From Candidatus Oscillochloris fontis (lineage in GTDB: Bacteria > Chloroflexota > Chloroflexia > Chloroflexales > Chloroflexaceae), in the NCBI RefSeq assembly GCF_004138135.1, contig NZ_RYFD01000002.1, positions 124,001 through 188,000 of the forward strand: a DNA stretch of 64,000 nt, read 5' to 3'. Below the pieces are notes generated by a model. The model was given only the letters and a program-made list of their open reading frames with translations. It did not search any database and had not been told where the DNA came from. Positions 26,181 to 34,216 of this stretch are shown in pieces; the first letter of the stretch is position 1, and each line of letters starts with the position of its first letter. A program made the translations under genes and the position numbers.

Positions 26181-27407
26181 TTAGCGCCCCTCGTGGCGCT
26201 TGGGTGGGGTAATGCGCGGCCCGCGTGCGCCCCCGAATGGCCCCGCCGAGGCTGAACTCTCGGCGGCATTGCCACGCTCACTCGACAAGCTGACGCTGGG
26301 TGGCTGGGGGCCATCAGTCGCCCCGACCGCAAAACGACCCACCTCGGCGGCACGCAACTCTTCGGCCTGACGCAACAACTCTGGCGCTTGCTCAAAGTAG
26401 AATTCGAGCGCCTGACCATGCACATCCACCCCACTGTAGGCCACGAGTACCCGGCTACCGCTCGGTATCCCCCCCGAAGCGAGCAGATCGGCGAGTGGCG
26501 CATCCACATCCTTGAGCAGGCGCTGGCGTAGCGGGCGCGCCCCGAAGCGTGGGTCGAAGCCCTTATCGAGCAAATACTCCTTCGCCTCAAGGGTTACATC
26601 CACCTGGATGCCCTGGCGTAGATACTGCTCGTTACTCTCTAGCAGCATATGATCGAGTACCTGGCGCAGCACATCACTGGAGAGTGGGCGGAAGGCGACG
26701 ATCTCGTCAAGACGGTTGATCCATTCGGGCTGAAACACCTTTTGCAGCGACTCAAAGCCGATCTGGTAGATCTGTTGCCCCGTCGCCTCAACATCCTGAT
26801 GCGGGGTGCGAAAACCAATCGTGCGCCGGTCGAGAAAATCAACCATCTCCTTCGCACCCACATTGGTCGTAAAGATCACAATACTATTCTGGAAACTGAC
26901 CCGCCGCCCGCCATTAAGCAGCAGAATCTCGCCATCCTCCATAATCTGGAGCATCAGGTTCCACAATTCGGGCTGGCCCTTCTCGATCTCGTCGAAGAGC
27001 ACCACACTATTCTCTTGCTCAATAATGTCTGGGTTGAGCAGCGGCTTCTGATCACGCCCAACATACGATGGCGGCGCACCCACCAACGCGCTCACCTCGT
27101 GGCCCTGGCTAAAGAGTGAACAATCAATTTTGAGAAATGCCTCACCATCAGGGCGCACCAACTGAGCCAGGGATCGCGCTGTAGCCGTCTTCCCCACCCC
27201 AGTCGGCCCAAGAAAGAGCAAGGTCGCCCGTGGACGACGCGGATTGCCCGCTGAAAAGCCGAAGCGTGCCCGATTTAGCACCCGGATCACACTCTCAATG
27301 GCACGCTCCTGACCAAAGATCTGCTCGCGTAGCCGCCCCTCGACCACATCAAGCGGGTTCTGATCGCCACGCCGTGCAAGTGACATCCCGTAGATACTAT
27401 TGGTCAT
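26181..27407 (-). CDS. Stand-alone AAA+ ATPase resembling the second ClpB domain
   Basis: This 408-residue protein contains one AAA+ module of the ClpA/ClpB D2 type: Walker A GPTGVGKTATA (near residue 69), Walker B VVLFDEIEKGQ, sensor region IVIFTTNVGAKEM, arginine finger near FQPEWINRLDEIV, and the sensor-2 GFDPRFGARPLRQRL. A normal ClpB has an N domain, a first AAA domain and a middle coiled coil; all are missing, and a 65-residue low-complexity tail ends the protein. It is a complete reading frame, not a truncation. It may remodel a specific partner. No protease gene is next to it. Confidence 0.82.
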   Translation of the reverse strand: MTNSIYGMSLARRGDQNPLDVVEGRLREQIFGQERAIESVIRVLNRARFGFSAGNPRRPRATLLFLGPTGVGKTATARSLAQLVRPDGEAFLKIDCSLFSQGHEVSALVGAPPSYVGRDQKPLLNPDIIEQENSVVLFDEIEKGQPELWNLMLQIMEDGEILLLNGGRRVSFQNSIVIFTTNVGAKEMVDFLDRRTIGFRTPHQDVEATGQQIYQIGFESLQKVFQPEWINRLDEIVAFRPLSSDVLRQVLDHMLLESNEQYLRQGIQVDVTLEAKEYLLDKGFDPRFGARPLRQRLLKDVDAPLADLLASGGIPSGSRVLVAYSGVDVHGQALEFYFEQAPELLRQAEELRAAEVGRFAVGATDGPQPPSVSLSSERGNAAESSASAGPFGGARGPRITPPKRHEGR

Positions 27408-27492
27408 CGCCCTGCCCCTTTAGATTACTCTCTACCTACTCCCAACCAATGCATACAACAAACGTTATGCTTGCCTCTTTTTGAAGCGGAGC

Positions 27493-28326
27493 CTAGCGTA
27501 AGCGCGTAACCGCCGTGGCCAATGCAGCAATGGTGAAGATGAGGAGTGCAATATTGAAAAAGAAGGCGACGACTGGCAGTGCCCCTAGGCCATAACAGAC
27601 CCCGACCATGATCTGCATACTACGTCCACGCTTACGATTGAGTCGCTCCAGTAGCCGTACCAGCAATTCACCTGCCGACGGCCCCAGGATGAATGCGAGG
27701 ATGATACTGAAAAAGCCGATCAGGGCCAAACCAAACCCAGCGACAATACTCATCAGGAAGGCGAAGAAGAATGTCACCGCACCATTGATCAGCAGATCGC
27801 TCGCCCCCACCTGATAGTTCACCGGACGGCGCGCCCGCGCACATTCCGGGCAGAGCTGGCCCACCGCTGCCGGGCGCACACAATCGGCACAGATCGGGCG
27901 ATCACAACTCGTGCAGCGCAGCCCCGTCTCGCGGTTAGGGTGGTTGACACAGACATCAAGAATCGGCCCCACGTCACTCGGCAGCGCCAACAGTGCGCTA
28001 GGCGCACTTGGCTCCGGCTCATTCCCGCCAATCCCCGTGGGAGCCAGCACCTCACCGGCAGCTAAACGCGCCTCAACTTGGTTCAATGCCACCCGCACCT
28101 CATGATGGAGCGGATCAATACTCAACGCCCGCAGCAAGTAGTCGCGCTTGTCGCGGTAGGCACGCACGGTTCCCGCCATGCCGATCAACGCCTCAACCGA
28201 ATTCGGGTTCAATTCGAGCGCATGACGAAAACTCTGGCGCGCCGCATAGGTATCACCGGCCATCAGCGCTGCCCGCCCCTCCTGGACAAGGACAGGCGCA
28301 TCACCGATTGTGGTACATTCTGCCAT
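27493..28326 (-). CDS. TPR and B-box zinc-finger membrane protein
   Basis: A 277-residue protein with three parts. Residues 10-75 form tetratricopeptide-like helices (AALMAGDTYAARQSFRHALE; ALELNPNSVEALIGMAG). Residues 115-160 form a B-box-type zinc finger with CVNHPNRETGLRCTSCDRPI and CADC/CPEC pairs. The C-terminal 110 residues hold three or four membrane helices. A function cannot be assigned. GGAGGTG lies before the ATG. Downstream is the AAA+ ATPase gene in the same direction, 85 bp away. Confidence 0.7.
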   Translation of the reverse strand: MAECTTIGDAPVLVQEGRAALMAGDTYAARQSFRHALELNPNSVEALIGMAGTVRAYRDKRDYLLRALSIDPLHHEVRVALNQVEARLAAGEVLAPTGIGGNEPEPSAPSALLALPSDVGPILDVCVNHPNRETGLRCTSCDRPICADCVRPAAVGQLCPECARARRPVNYQVGASDLLINGAVTFFFAFLMSIVAGFGLALIGFFSIILAFILGPSAGELLVRLLERLNRKRGRSMQIMVGVCYGLGALPVVAFFFNIALLIFTIAALATAVTRLR

Positions 28327-28390
28327 CAGAAGACACCTCCTCCAATGGCATTATACCCCGTAGCATGGTGTGGGGCAAAGGGATATTGCG

Positions 28391-28500
28391 GTAGCGACGC
28401 AATATCTTGCGTCGCCGTTGCGTCGCCGTAGGTAGAGACGCAATATCTTGCGTCGCCGTTGCGTCGCCGTAGGTAGAGACGCAATATCTTGCGTCTCTAC
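28391..28500. repeat. 41-bp tandem repeat ending in a palindrome
   Basis: Two copies of a 41-bp unit (28391-28431, 28432-28472) are followed by a partial third (28473-28500). Each begins GTAGAGACGCAATATCTTGC; the last copy is the complete palindrome GTAGAGACGC...GCGTCTCTAC. The stop codon of the peptidase gene (28501-28503) directly touches it. Confidence 0.88.
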
Positions 28501-29676
28501 CTACGGCATTGCCACCGTGATCGTGCGTATCGTCGTCCACGGCCCGGCGTTGCCCACCTGATCCAGGGGTTGTACGCGCACCACATAGGTACCCGGTGCA
28601 AGGGTTGGGGTTTTGACCAATGCCTCTTCGCTGAACCAGACATCCTCACCTTCGGGGTCGGTGCCCACATAAATGCGGTACCCGGCTAACCCGGAGTGAG
28701 CATCCTCAACGTCAGGCCAGACGACAATCGTTTGGCTACCCGCATTGAGTTGCAGATCGGGTTGGGCTTGCGGGCTGGTCGGCGGGGTTATATCGTAGCC
28801 TACCGGGCCATAACTCGCCACGGTCTGCTTCCCATCTGGCCCCCAGACGCGCACGTAGAGCGTGTGCATGCCCTCACCTACCATACTCAGGTCTGCGTAG
28901 CCATCAACATTCTGCGGGAACATGGGTGCATCGGCGCTCGGTTCCACATCCCACATCTGGCTGAGACCGCCACCGGCCCAATTGGTGGTAAAGGCGATCC
29001 GCTGATCCTGGTTGTACCAGGTGTTAGGCTGGGCATCGGTCAGAAAGGTGATTTCAGGTGGCTGAATCGCCATCGCCGTCATCACCGTGCCCTGATGCTG
29101 ACTACAGCCACCAACTTCGGGCAGGACGTAGCCCTCGGCAAAACTGAGCGGCACCGACTTTTTGCCACTCCAGCCATCACGATTGGCGGTATAAGCGGTA
29201 AAATGGAGGTGGGGAATCCCCGGTGAACCACGGTCGCCCGCGTAGCCGAGAACTTCACCAGCCTGAAAGACCCGACCCGATTCGGTACTGACCGCACGGC
29301 TCAGGTGGGTATACATCGTAAAGAAGCGGTCGCCGTGGCTCAGAATGAGCGTCCCACTCCGGGCCTCCCAGTGCCAAATTTGGCCAGATGCCGCAGCACG
29401 GATCGGGGCATCATAGGTTGGGCCATTCACCTGGACAAGATCGAGCGAGTAGCGATCCCAGGCATTGTGGGTGCCACAGGCATAGCCCTGGATGATCTTC
29501 CATTCTTCGCCCGGCGGAGTAGGTAGAATGAGTTGTGGGGCAGCGGAAACTGATGTGGGAAGGGCCAGCGTACTGAAGGCGAACAGGGCCGTCAGCCAGA
29601 GGAGCAGTGAAGTAAAGTGTGTGCGACGAAGCTGGGGGGCGCGACTGCTCGCAAGAGTCATACGGAGACTCAGCAA
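28501..29676 (-). CDS. Secreted M23 (LytM) family metallopeptidase
   Basis: A 391-residue exported protein: signal peptide (about 1-45, ending SVSA), an M23 peptidase domain (residues 50-190: GTHNAWDRYSLDLV, ILSHGDRFFTMYTHL, and the zinc-binding HLHF), and two C-terminal Ig/fibronectin-like segments (WYNQDQRIAFTTNWAGGG; GYRIYVGTDPEGE). It probably cuts peptidoglycan peptides or acts as a non-catalytic cell-wall binder. I keep the TTG start at 29676 because AGGAGG sits exactly six bases upstream; the next ATG, five codons in, has no such site. Confidence 0.82.
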   Translation of the reverse strand: MLSLRMTLASSRAPQLRRTHFTSLLLWLTALFAFSTLALPTSVSAAPQLILPTPPGEEWKIIQGYACGTHNAWDRYSLDLVQVNGPTYDAPIRAAASGQIWHWEARSGTLILSHGDRFFTMYTHLSRAVSTESGRVFQAGEVLGYAGDRGSPGIPHLHFTAYTANRDGWSGKKSVPLSFAEGYVLPEVGGCSQHQGTVMTAMAIQPPEITFLTDAQPNTWYNQDQRIAFTTNWAGGGLSQMWDVEPSADAPMFPQNVDGYADLSMVGEGMHTLYVRVWGPDGKQTVASYGPVGYDITPPTSPQAQPDLQLNAGSQTIVVWPDVEDAHSGLAGYRIYVGTDPEGEDVWFSEEALVKTPTLAPGTYVVRVQPLDQVGNAGPWTTIRTITVAMP

Positions 29677-29766
29677 TACGTACCTCCTGGGGTAATAGGG
29701 AAGTCGATCAATCTGGGATCGACGCTGTGACGGTCAGGGTCAGCAGCGCGGTGAAGATACCATAGA

Positions 29767-29794
29767 CTGACGATTTGGTCAAGTGACCTATAAT
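29767..29794 (+). promoter_or_regulatory. Promoter placed for leaderless transcription
   Basis: CTGACG (29767-29772) and a perfect TATAAT (29789-29794) are 16 bp apart. The ATG of the nucleotidyltransferase gene comes only six bases after the -10 box, so transcription would start at the start codon or a base away. No ribosome site is present. Confidence 0.55.
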
Positions 29795-29800
29795 CAAACT

Positions 29801-30391
29801 ATGTCTATTCCATACCTCGATGATCTACGTTGTGGGCGAATTGGCAGCCTCAGCATCAGCGCCGAGGGCCAGTATGCGGTTGACGCCCCACCCTACGGGC
29901 CGATTCTCTCCGGCTCATTCAACCCGTTGCACGCCGGGCATCGTGGGATGTCCGCTGCCGCAGCGACGATCTGTGGTGCGCCAACGGCCTTCGAGTTGCC
30001 CCTGCGCAATGCCGACAAGGGCGAACTTCCCGGCGACGAAGTCATACGCCGGGCGCGCCAATTTCAGGGCTGGGCGACGCTCATCCTCTCCTGCGCACCC
30101 TTCTTCGCCCAGAAGGCGCGGCTCTACCCTGGGCGCACCCTCGTCCTCGGTTATGACACCGCCGCCCGCCTGCTTGATCCGGCATACTATGGAGGGGTAT
30201 CGGGGCTGTGTGATGCACTCGATCAGATCCGCGCTGCCGGTTGCCGTCTGCTCGTCGCTGGTCGCCTCGTTCATGGCCGTTTCCACACCCTAGCCGACCT
30301 CAACCTGCCCAGTGAGTACGTCGATCTGGTGCGTGCCATTCCGGTGCAACAATTTCGGATGGATATTTCGTCAACTAAGTTACGAAGATAA
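29801..30391 (+). CDS. Cytidylyltransferase-family (NMN adenylyltransferase-like) protein
   Basis: A 196-residue protein with the nucleotidyltransferase signature GSFNPLHAGH (HxGH motif, near residue 42) and the C-terminal ISSTKLR, the counterpart of the ISSTxIR motif that binds ATP phosphates. These two motifs define the NadD/NadM/CoaD superfamily. It could adenylate nicotinamide mononucleotide or a related phosphate ester. The central part is diverged from NadD, so substrate is open. Start at ATG 29801, six bases after a -10 box (see promoter entry). Confidence 0.7.
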   Translation: MSIPYLDDLRCGRIGSLSISAEGQYAVDAPPYGPILSGSFNPLHAGHRGMSAAAATICGAPTAFELPLRNADKGELPGDEVIRRARQFQGWATLILSCAPFFAQKARLYPGRTLVLGYDTAARLLDPAYYGGVSGLCDALDQIRAAGCRLLVAGRLVHGRFHTLADLNLPSEYVDLVRAIPVQQFRMDISSTKLRR

Positions 30392-30500
30392 GGGGGTTTT
30401 TCTCTGATGTTGGCGGCTTCGCCGCCAACATCAGAGAAAATAGCGGGTCTGGGGCGCAGACCCAACCGTGGGTTTGAAGGTGGCAGCCCCAAGAACGTTG
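30391..30500. repeat. Palindromic repeat, family C (copy with CTCTGATGTT arms)
   Basis: A hairpin at 30397-30440 has arms TTTTCTCTGATGTTGGCGGC and their complement with a TTC loop, followed by GGGTCTGGGGCGCAGACCC. It separates the nucleotidyltransferase gene from the FHA gene and may terminate the former. Confidence 0.8.
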
Positions 30501-30526
30501 CACATGCCAAAAAAGAGGAAAAACCG

Positions 30527-31276
30527 ATGCTCGACCGCACAGCAATCGAAAAAGAGACCCAAGACACACGCAAACAGTTGGCCGCCATGGAGAAGGAGGT
30601 CAAACAACTGCGTGATTGGATGGCCAGCAATGAGCGTGCCCTAGCCGGGATGAATGAGACGCTGCGCCGCATCACCGAGGATGGTATCACCAAGGCACGG
30701 GCGGATCTCGCTGTACGTGAGGGCGATCTGCAACGTATGCGCGGCATTATTGCGCACAACGAGAAGATCCTGACCCGCATCAGCGATATTGCACGCAAAC
30801 GCAAGGATATTGCCACCCTTGAACAGGAACAAGAGCGGCTGATTGTGCTACTCGAACGCCACCGCACCGAGCTACGCCAGCTTGAGCACGAGTATGAGGA
30901 GATGATCCGTCCGGCCAGTGCGCCAGCCGCCCTCGTGCCCTGCGAGGTTGTCTTGCCGAACAACTACCGCATCCCGCTCGATCCCGGCAAGGGCAGCTAC
31001 ATGATCGGCTGGTACGACGCCGCAGCCGGCACCGCCCCCGATATTGACCTGCATCCGGTCGGTGGCAGTGCGCAGGGTGTCAGCCGCCAACACGCCGTCA
31101 TCCGCCTGATTGATGGCCAATGGGTGATTACCGACCTAGGCAGCACCAACGGCACCTTCCTCAACGACATGCGAATGTCGCCCAATAGCAGCACCGTCAT
31201 CCAGGATCGCACCCGTATTCGGCTGGGGAATGTGATCATCTTTTTTCGCTACATCACCCAGACCACCCGGTTATAA
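30527..31276 (+). CDS. Coiled-coil FHA-domain protein
   Basis: A 249-residue protein. The first 125 residues are one long charged coiled coil (heptads such as QLAAMEKEVKQLRDWMASNE). Residues 155-235 form an FHA domain with GVSRQHAVIRL and ITDLGSTNGTFLND, the Ser/Arg/His and Asn residues that contact phosphothreonine. It should bind a partner phosphorylated by a Ser/Thr kinase; no kinase gene is in this window. The start at 30527 has GAGGA upstream; a longer frame to 30407 would read through a repeat. Confidence 0.82.
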   Translation: MLDRTAIEKETQDTRKQLAAMEKEVKQLRDWMASNERALAGMNETLRRITEDGITKARADLAVREGDLQRMRGIIAHNEKILTRISDIARKRKDIATLEQEQERLIVLLERHRTELRQLEHEYEEMIRPASAPAALVPCEVVLPNNYRIPLDPGKGSYMIGWYDAAAGTAPDIDLHPVGGSAQGVSRQHAVIRLIDGQWVITDLGSTNGTFLNDMRMSPNSSTVIQDRTRIRLGNVIIFFRYITQTTRL

Positions 31277-31532
31277 TTTGGGGCTACGCCCCACACCCAC
31301 AGGGCATGTGCAAAGTCCTTGGGGCTGCGCCCCAAACCCCAATTTTTGTGGTGTTTTGGCGGCTTCGCCGCCAAAACACCACAAAAAAAGATCTTCGGGG
31401 GCAGCGCAGCCGCCCCCGAACCTCCACCGGAGGTGACTTTGCACATGCCCTGCCCACACCAGCACAACGCTCTTTTTTCGTGGGGGCCGCAGGCCCCCAC
31501 GCTCCCGCTACGGCGGTATTCCTTAACCGAAC
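31277..31532. repeat. Palindromic repeat, family C (best-preserved copy) plus short neighbours
   Basis: The element proper runs 31302-31450 between inverted ends GGGCATGTGCAAAGTC and GACTTTGCACATGCCC. Inside are GGGGCTGCGCCCC, a perfect hairpin at 31343-31388 (arms GTGGTGTTTTGGCGGC), and GGGGGCAGCGCAGCCGCCCCC. Further small palindromes (GGGGCCGCAGGCCCC) and a CGGTATTCCTTAACCGAAC word follow. It lies between convergent genes. Confidence 0.85.
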
Positions 31533-31534
31533 CC

Positions 31535-32353
31535 CTACGCCACGGCACGGATCGAACTCCGTTTGGCCCCGTAGTAGAGCGCCACGATATTGAAGACCAT
31601 GTGGAAGAGGTACGTAAAGGGGAAGAGCGTAAAGAGTGCCAAGCCCAGCGCGGCATGCACAAAGACAATGCCGTTAATCAGTTCCAGGCGGGCGAACAAC
31701 TCAGTCCAGATGATCGAGAAGATCAGCAGACGCACCGCGAGGCGATCCCAGGTGATGCGGCCCTTGATCCGCACGCCCTTGGATGCCGCATCAATATCGG
31801 CCAAGACCGCCGAATTGCGCCGGGTGAGCAATGTATAGACGAGGTGCAGGTTGCCCACCACCGCAAAGCCTACCGCCACCCAGGTGACATTCACAAAGAT
31901 CGGGGCGAAGCTGCCAAAGAGGAACTGCGAGGCCAGACTCTCGCCATTTCCAAAGACAATCGCCAACAGGTTGGACGGGGCGTAGTTGAAACTCTGGGCC
32001 GTATGGTGGGCAATATTGGGCACCGGCTGGCCCATGGCCATACGCACAAACAGGATCAGCGCTGAGAGGCTATAACCAGTCACCTCGGTGATGATGGCGA
32101 TATGGTAGAGCATGTAGCCCCGGCTCCAGACCCGGTTGGCGGGCTTGTGGAAGCGCTGCACCGGGCCAGCAAGCACATCCGTGGCCCCCTTGAACAGCCC
32201 CAGATCGGCCATATGCACCGGGAAGGTCGCATTGCGGCCTCGCACGCTCCGATGGATCACCAACGCCTTGGCCCAACGGCCCATTCGCAACGCCAAGCCG
32301 CCAAAAAAGATGATCAACGCAATCGGGGCATAGATATTGAGAAAGGTCTCCAT
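31535..32353 (-). CDS. DsrM-like membrane cytochrome b subunit
   Basis: A 272-residue integral membrane protein with five to six helices and histidines in pairs suited to bind b-type haem (MLYHIAIITEV, NLHLVYTLL, FVHAALGLAL, YLFHMVF). It belongs to the NarI/DsrM/TmcC group that exchanges electrons with menaquinol at the membrane. It is the second gene after the HdrD-like iron-sulfur protein, 32 bp apart, and no nitrate reductase alpha or beta gene is present. So a quinone-linked DsrMK-like module is the best reading. The start ATG at 32353 has GGAAGGAG upstream. Confidence 0.8.
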   Translation of the reverse strand: METFLNIYAPIALIIFFGGLALRMGRWAKALVIHRSVRGRNATFPVHMADLGLFKGATDVLAGPVQRFHKPANRVWSRGYMLYHIAIITEVTGYSLSALILFVRMAMGQPVPNIAHHTAQSFNYAPSNLLAIVFGNGESLASQFLFGSFAPIFVNVTWVAVGFAVVGNLHLVYTLLTRRNSAVLADIDAASKGVRIKGRITWDRLAVRLLIFSIIWTELFARLELINGIVFVHAALGLALFTLFPFTYLFHMVFNIVALYYGAKRSSIRAVA

Positions 32354-32385
32354 AGTCGCTCCTTCCTGCATCAGTTGTTGGGAAA

Positions 32386-33972
32386 TCAGGCCACCACCGC
32401 ATCCGGCACGCGGCGCTGAATGTTGGGGCAGAGTTCGATCTTGTCACCACGCTCGGCCCAGCGGGCATGCACCGCCTTAAACTCCTCAAGCTTCGCCACC
32501 GCATCGGGATGTGCCTTGAAGTAGCGCTTGACCACCTCATCGTTGTCGAGCCAGGTCAGGATCTGGGGCGCCACCGAACTCTGGAGGAACTGAACGACCT
32601 TGCCCGATGAGCTATGCGAGCGCAGGAACTCCTCGTTACGGCCCCGCAATTGCTTGGGCGTGCGCAAGCGATCAAGCTGGCCCGTGCGCTCCAGCGCATG
32701 GCGCACCGCCTCATACACCACCTCAAACATCATGATCGCGGTGCGCTCACCTTCAGCCTGCTTGCCGAGGTTGTAGGTCTTACACACATCATCTAGGGTC
32801 AGCATACAGACCACGCAAGGAGTAGTGACATAGTCGGCTTCAGTGTTCTTGATCTGGTTGGCCTTAAAGACCGAGACTTGACGCCGCACCGGGGCATTCT
32901 CTGGTAGACGCAAACCACCGGCTCCGCCGTTACAGCAGTAGTTGTACTCGCGGTTGGGCGTCATCTCGATGAAGTTGGTGGTACATGCATGCAGCAACTC
33001 GCGCATCAGATCACCCTGGCCCGCCAGACGGGTGGAGTGGCAAGGGTCGTGCAGGGTAATGCTCTTATCGGTCTTATCAATCGGCAAGACCCCCTTCTCA
33101 ATCGCTTCGAGCAACACTGCATCAAAGAGTACCACCGGGAACTTGAAGGGCCGCCCCAGGATCTCTTGGGCCTCAAAGAAGAGCGAGCGCGTATCGCAGC
33201 CACACTCAGCCACCATCACCTGTTTGACACCGAGGCGCTCGGCTTCGTTCTCCCAATCCTCCAGAATCTTGCGCGCTAACTCATGATGCACCACAATATG
33301 ATCGGCCTCGGTGCCGGTCTCGGCAATCTGCGAGGAGACGGTGTAGTCCACATTGGCCGCATTGAGCAGTTCCATCACCTGGGTCGCATAATCGGGGATG
33401 CGCGTATTGGCCGCCGACGGACAGACAAAGAGCGTCTCGGCACCCTGAATATCAACCGGGAGTTCAATATCTTGATGGCAGAGGAAGAGGCTATAACGCA
33501 CCAGCACATGCGGGATCGTCAGACCAAAACTATGGTTGACCGTCTCAAGATTTTTAATAATCGAATTGAGAGTTGCATTTTCCTGGCTCAAACCTGAATC
33601 GGTGTAAGCAGAGCGGGCCATGCGCACCAAGCTACGGGTACTCAGGCCCGCCGGGCACGAGAGAGTACAACGACCACACGCAGTACAGTGCCAAAACGAG
33701 GCCATATGCTCGCGCAGATCATCAGTTGTGGGGGTAGGAATAAGACCGAGCGAACCAGCAATCTTGCCCTCTAAGGTCATATAACGGCGGTAGATGTCGC
33801 GTACAAAATTGGTTTTATAGGTTGGATGGAGCTTCTCTTCGCCGGTTCCCAGATACCACGCACACGCATCACCACAGCGCTTGCAATCCATACACGCTTC
33901 AAGATTCACCACATCTTCGGCAGTCATGTGGGCTTCAAGCGATGCGACGAAACGCTCCATCGTTGCATCCAT
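32386..33972 (-). CDS. HdrD/DsrK-like iron-sulfur oxidoreductase
   Basis: A 528-residue cytoplasmic protein with two [4Fe-4S] ferredoxin motifs (CMDCKRCGDAC near residue 27; CTACGRCTLSCPAG near residue 96) and two CCG domains (AECGCDTRSLF; TLHDPCHSTR and YNYCCNGGAGG; TTPCVVCML). CCG domains hold the noncubane cluster in heterodisulfide reductase HdrB/D and DsrK. It probably couples menaquinol, via the adjacent cytochrome b, to a disulfide or sulfur-carrier substrate. The last 100 residues are a helical extension not typical of DsrK. GAGGAGG precedes the ATG. The upstream promoter carries two palindromic operator candidates. Confidence 0.83.
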   Translation of the reverse strand: MDATMERFVASLEAHMTAEDVVNLEACMDCKRCGDACAWYLGTGEEKLHPTYKTNFVRDIYRRYMTLEGKIAGSLGLIPTPTTDDLREHMASFWHCTACGRCTLSCPAGLSTRSLVRMARSAYTDSGLSQENATLNSIIKNLETVNHSFGLTIPHVLVRYSLFLCHQDIELPVDIQGAETLFVCPSAANTRIPDYATQVMELLNAANVDYTVSSQIAETGTEADHIVVHHELARKILEDWENEAERLGVKQVMVAECGCDTRSLFFEAQEILGRPFKFPVVLFDAVLLEAIEKGVLPIDKTDKSITLHDPCHSTRLAGQGDLMRELLHACTTNFIEMTPNREYNYCCNGGAGGLRLPENAPVRRQVSVFKANQIKNTEADYVTTPCVVCMLTLDDVCKTYNLGKQAEGERTAIMMFEVVYEAVRHALERTGQLDRLRTPKQLRGRNEEFLRSHSSSGKVVQFLQSSVAPQILTWLDNDEVVKRYFKAHPDAVAKLEEFKAVHARWAERGDKIELCPNIQRRVPDAVVA

Positions 33973-33992
33973 GCCGTTCCTCCTCTGTTGAG

Positions 33993-34057
33993 CATACCCC
34001 TTAGGGGTATGTAATTGATATACAGATATTATAAGTATGAGATCTCATATATGTCAA
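33993..34057 (-). promoter_or_regulatory. Promoter with two operator-like palindromes for the DsrMK-like genes
   Basis: On the minus strand a perfect TTGACA (34057-34052) and TATAAT (34033-34028) are 18 bp apart. The spacer contains a perfect 14-bp palindrome TATGAGATCTCATA (34036-34049). Just after the expected start site lies a 19-bp palindrome CATACCCC-TTA-GGGGTATG (33993-34011), which has the form of CsoR/CstR-family operators (copper or persulfide sensors). Both sites are well placed for repression. No matching regulator gene is in the window. From here to 34216 the DNA is A+T-rich and I see nothing else. Confidence 0.7.
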
Positions 34058-34216
34058 TGTTGCATAAAAAAGTACAAAAAAAGCCCATTTTACTGGACAT
34101 GCAACCCCAATTACGGGTGTAGCATCCCAATAAAATGGACACCAAGCGGGCTAGTCTGGCTATCCAACAACCAAAATAATAGGTAGCGGCAAGGATCGAA
34201 GCGAAAGAGCGAACCG

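Noticed and set aside
28391-28500. CRISPR-like array
   Set aside because: The repeats are directly adjacent with no unique spacers and there are no cas genes in the window.
31535-32353. Respiratory nitrate reductase gamma subunit (NarI)
   Set aside because: The fold is similar, but no narG, narH or narJ is present and the partner gene is HdrD/DsrK-like, so a DsrM-like role fits better.
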